In this document: piece after piece, positions 44,874 to 46,516 of the stretch
How the letters are laid out: every line of letters begins with the position of its first letter
Position numbering within the stretch: the stretch's first letter is position 1
Assembly (NCBI GenBank): GCA_031268335.1
Contig: JAIRXG010000015.1
Span: forward strand, 1 to 46,516
Direction: 5' to 3'
Source of the DNA: Campylobacteraceae bacterium
Lineage (GTDB): Bacteria; Campylobacterota; Campylobacteria; Campylobacterales; Campylobacteraceae
Length of the DNA: 46,516 bases
Translations under genes and position numbers: made by a program
The notes under the pieces: generated by a model
Databases searched by the model: none
What the model was told of the DNA's origin: nothing
Seen by the model: the letters and a program-made list of their open reading frames with translations, nothing else

Positions 44874-46470
44874 CTACTCTTGCCAATAAAAATACGGAAA
44901 TCCATTGTTTTTATTTGCGTCTATTTTCCAAGGATTTGCATTATCGTCTCCAAATAACCAACCTAAACTTTCATAAGTTGATTGGAGTTTGAGGTCTTCA
45001 AGCGATTTGCCCTCTCCATTATCGGTGTCATCCGATACGGTAGCACCGTTTACAAGCATAGAATCTAACGCGAAATTGTCGGATGCTGTGCCGACGTCGT
45101 TTAAACCGACTACGCGATTTACATTGTAATTGCCGTTGATTGAGGGGTTTATCGCGGCGTTGTATTGGACTGTACCTAATTCAACCACTCCCGCGATACC
45201 GCCGACATCATAACCATCACTAATATTTCCTACTGAGTAATTATTTATGATGATGCTGGACCTGACACGTCCCGCGATACCACCGACAAGACCGCCACCT
45301 CCGCTGATATTTCCTATTGAGTAACTGTTTGTGATAGTGCCGTATTCAATACCTCCCGCAATACCGCCGACAAAAGTGTCTCCTCCACTGATATTTCCTA
45401 TTGAATAACTGTTTGAGATATTACTGCTATAAACACCTCCTGCAATACCACCAATAAAATCATCATTTCCACTGATATTTCCTATTGAGTAACTGTTTGT
45501 AATACTGCTACCATAATCAACAATTCCCGCTATGCCACCGACATAATCATCACTTCCCTCGACAAAATTACCATTTCCGCTGATATCTCCTATTGAGTGG
45601 CTATCTGTGATACTACTGTAGTAACTAACACTTCCTGCAATACCACCGATAAAAAAATTACCACTGACATTTCCTGTTGAGTAACTGTTTATGATGATAT
45701 CACCGTAATAAACAATTCCCGCGATACCACCGACATCGCCATTTCCGCTGATATCTCCTATTGAGTGGCTATCTGTGATACTACTGTAGTAACTAACACT
45801 TCCTGCAATACCACCAATATATCGTTCGCCTCCACTGATATTTCCTACCGTATAGCTATTTGCGATGCTACTACTATAAACCCCTCCAACGATACCGCCA
45901 ACATAATAATCTCCGCTAACATCTCCTATTACATAACTGTTTGTGATGTTACTGAAATCAACATATCCCGCCATACCGCCAACATTTTGGTCACCTTTCA
46001 CTCTGCCTTTTGAACTATCTATCTCAACTCCGAGATTTTTTATCTGAGCATCTCGTATATATCCGAAAAGTCCGACACTATCGGTTGAGGGTCTGTTTAT
46101 CCATAATCCGCTGATTTTGTGTCCGTTGCCGTCAAAAATGCCTGTAAAAGTATTTGTATCATCGCCTATAGGCATCCAACCCTCCGTTTCGTCTAACGTT
46201 GCGCTTGTTAAAGTTATATCGTTGAGTAAGATATAATTGCACGATAGATTGTTACGGATATTATTCAAGTCTGATTCGGTTTGTATCTCTATAAACGTTT
46301 CGCAACTGCCGCCGTTGTTGCCGGCACTATCACTATTTTCGTCTTCGCCGCAACCTGTTAAGATAAAAATCAGAAGAAAGCCTAAGAGGCAACTAAGAGA
46401 GAGAAGAAAATTTCTTAAATTTTCCTAAAAACAAAGCATTTGCTTCGTCAACTATTTGCAAATTTTGCAT
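44874..46470 (-). pseudogene. GLUG-repeat lipoprotein, start out of frame (possible phase-variable gene)
   Basis: A surface lipoprotein with about ten GLUG-type repeats (VGGIAG...SYSIGNISG) of 25-40 residues, as in the repeat region of some adhesins and proteases. Reading upstream, the frame contains a lipobox (FLLIFILTGC) but no ATG, and it stops at a TAG. A well-placed ATG (46470, AGGAG 7 nt upstream) opens a 25-codon frame (MQNLQIVDEANALFLGKFKK...) that ends at a TAG just after a CT tract. Gain of one CT unit (or loss of one base) would join the two into a complete lipoprotein of about 530 residues. So it is broken, off by phase, or a sequencing error. The open frame without its start covers 44874-46268. 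Confidence 0.7.
45571..45818 (-). repeat. intragenic direct repeat in the GLUG gene
   Basis: A stretch of about 80 bp (45571-45650) is repeated at 45739-45818 with one visible difference; the repeat distance is 168 bp. It is part of the GLUG array and would allow gain or loss of repeats by recombination. Confidence 0.85.
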
Positions 46471-46516
46471 TGATGCTCCTTTGTTTTGGATTTGTAAAAT
46501 GTAAATTTGCAAAATA

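Noticed and set aside
44874..46268. CRISPR array suggested by regular repeats
   Set aside because: The repeats are in frame, translate into GLUG units and lack unique spacers of constant length.

Overview
The window is a chromosomal piece of a low-GC bacterium of the phylum Campylobacterota (former Epsilonproteobacteria). The evidence is gene order: acpP-fabF-accA, and then pgpA, a sulfate-adenylyltransferase-like gene, an HP1021-type response regulator, a fused ispDF, apbC/mrp and dapD. The second set has the same order as I remember for Campylobacter jejuni Cj1605-Cj1610. The genus cannot be fixed from the sequence alone.

Layout. 1-1444 is AT-rich with no convincing gene. 1445-3902 is a fatty-acid synthesis cluster. 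3948-4781 holds a MarR regulator with two doubtful small upstream frames. 5141-11358 is the conserved pgpA...dapD block, followed by an ABC-F ATPase, a lipoprotein with a sulfatase-modifying-factor fold, an SRPBCC-MarR-DUF2461 operon with a consensus promoter and a candidate operator, and an Fsr-type MFS exporter.

18277-24166 is a 5.9-kb integrative element in the 3' end of tRNA-Ala(GGC), bounded by a 17-bp direct repeat. It carries a tyrosine integrase, an unknown protein coupled to it, an AlpA-like excisionase, a small predicted DNA-binding protein, an RstA/Rep_trans-like replication protein, an Ogr/Delta-like zinc ribbon, and two small plus-strand genes. Between these lie three structured segments on the minus strand (19105-20120). 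Each has a TATAAT box just upstream, a closing helix, a hairpin with a related loop, and a further hairpin exactly 5 nt after the closing helix. I read them as three members of one small-RNA family. This is the most novel thing I see in the window.

Beyond the tRNA the core chromosome resumes: a PP-loop ATPase and dnaG; a copper/silver efflux set (CusF-like chaperone, CusB, CusA, then a CusRS-like two-component pair) with no outer-membrane channel gene; a CrcB/Fluc channel; a lipoprotein; a PhnP-like hydrolase; a CPYC thioredoxin-fold protein; an RBBP9-like hydrolase; a second OmpR-type two-component pair; an outer-membrane protein; a sodium:solute symporter with a small accessory protein; a PaaK-type CoA ligase with an ACT protein; and a GLUG-repeat lipoprotein whose start is out of frame at a short CT tract.

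Two genome-scale signals stand out. The palindrome TACATGTA occurs at least 22 times outside the element (1-2 expected from base composition), and I find none inside it. A dispersed palindromic repeat lies next to the GLUG gene.
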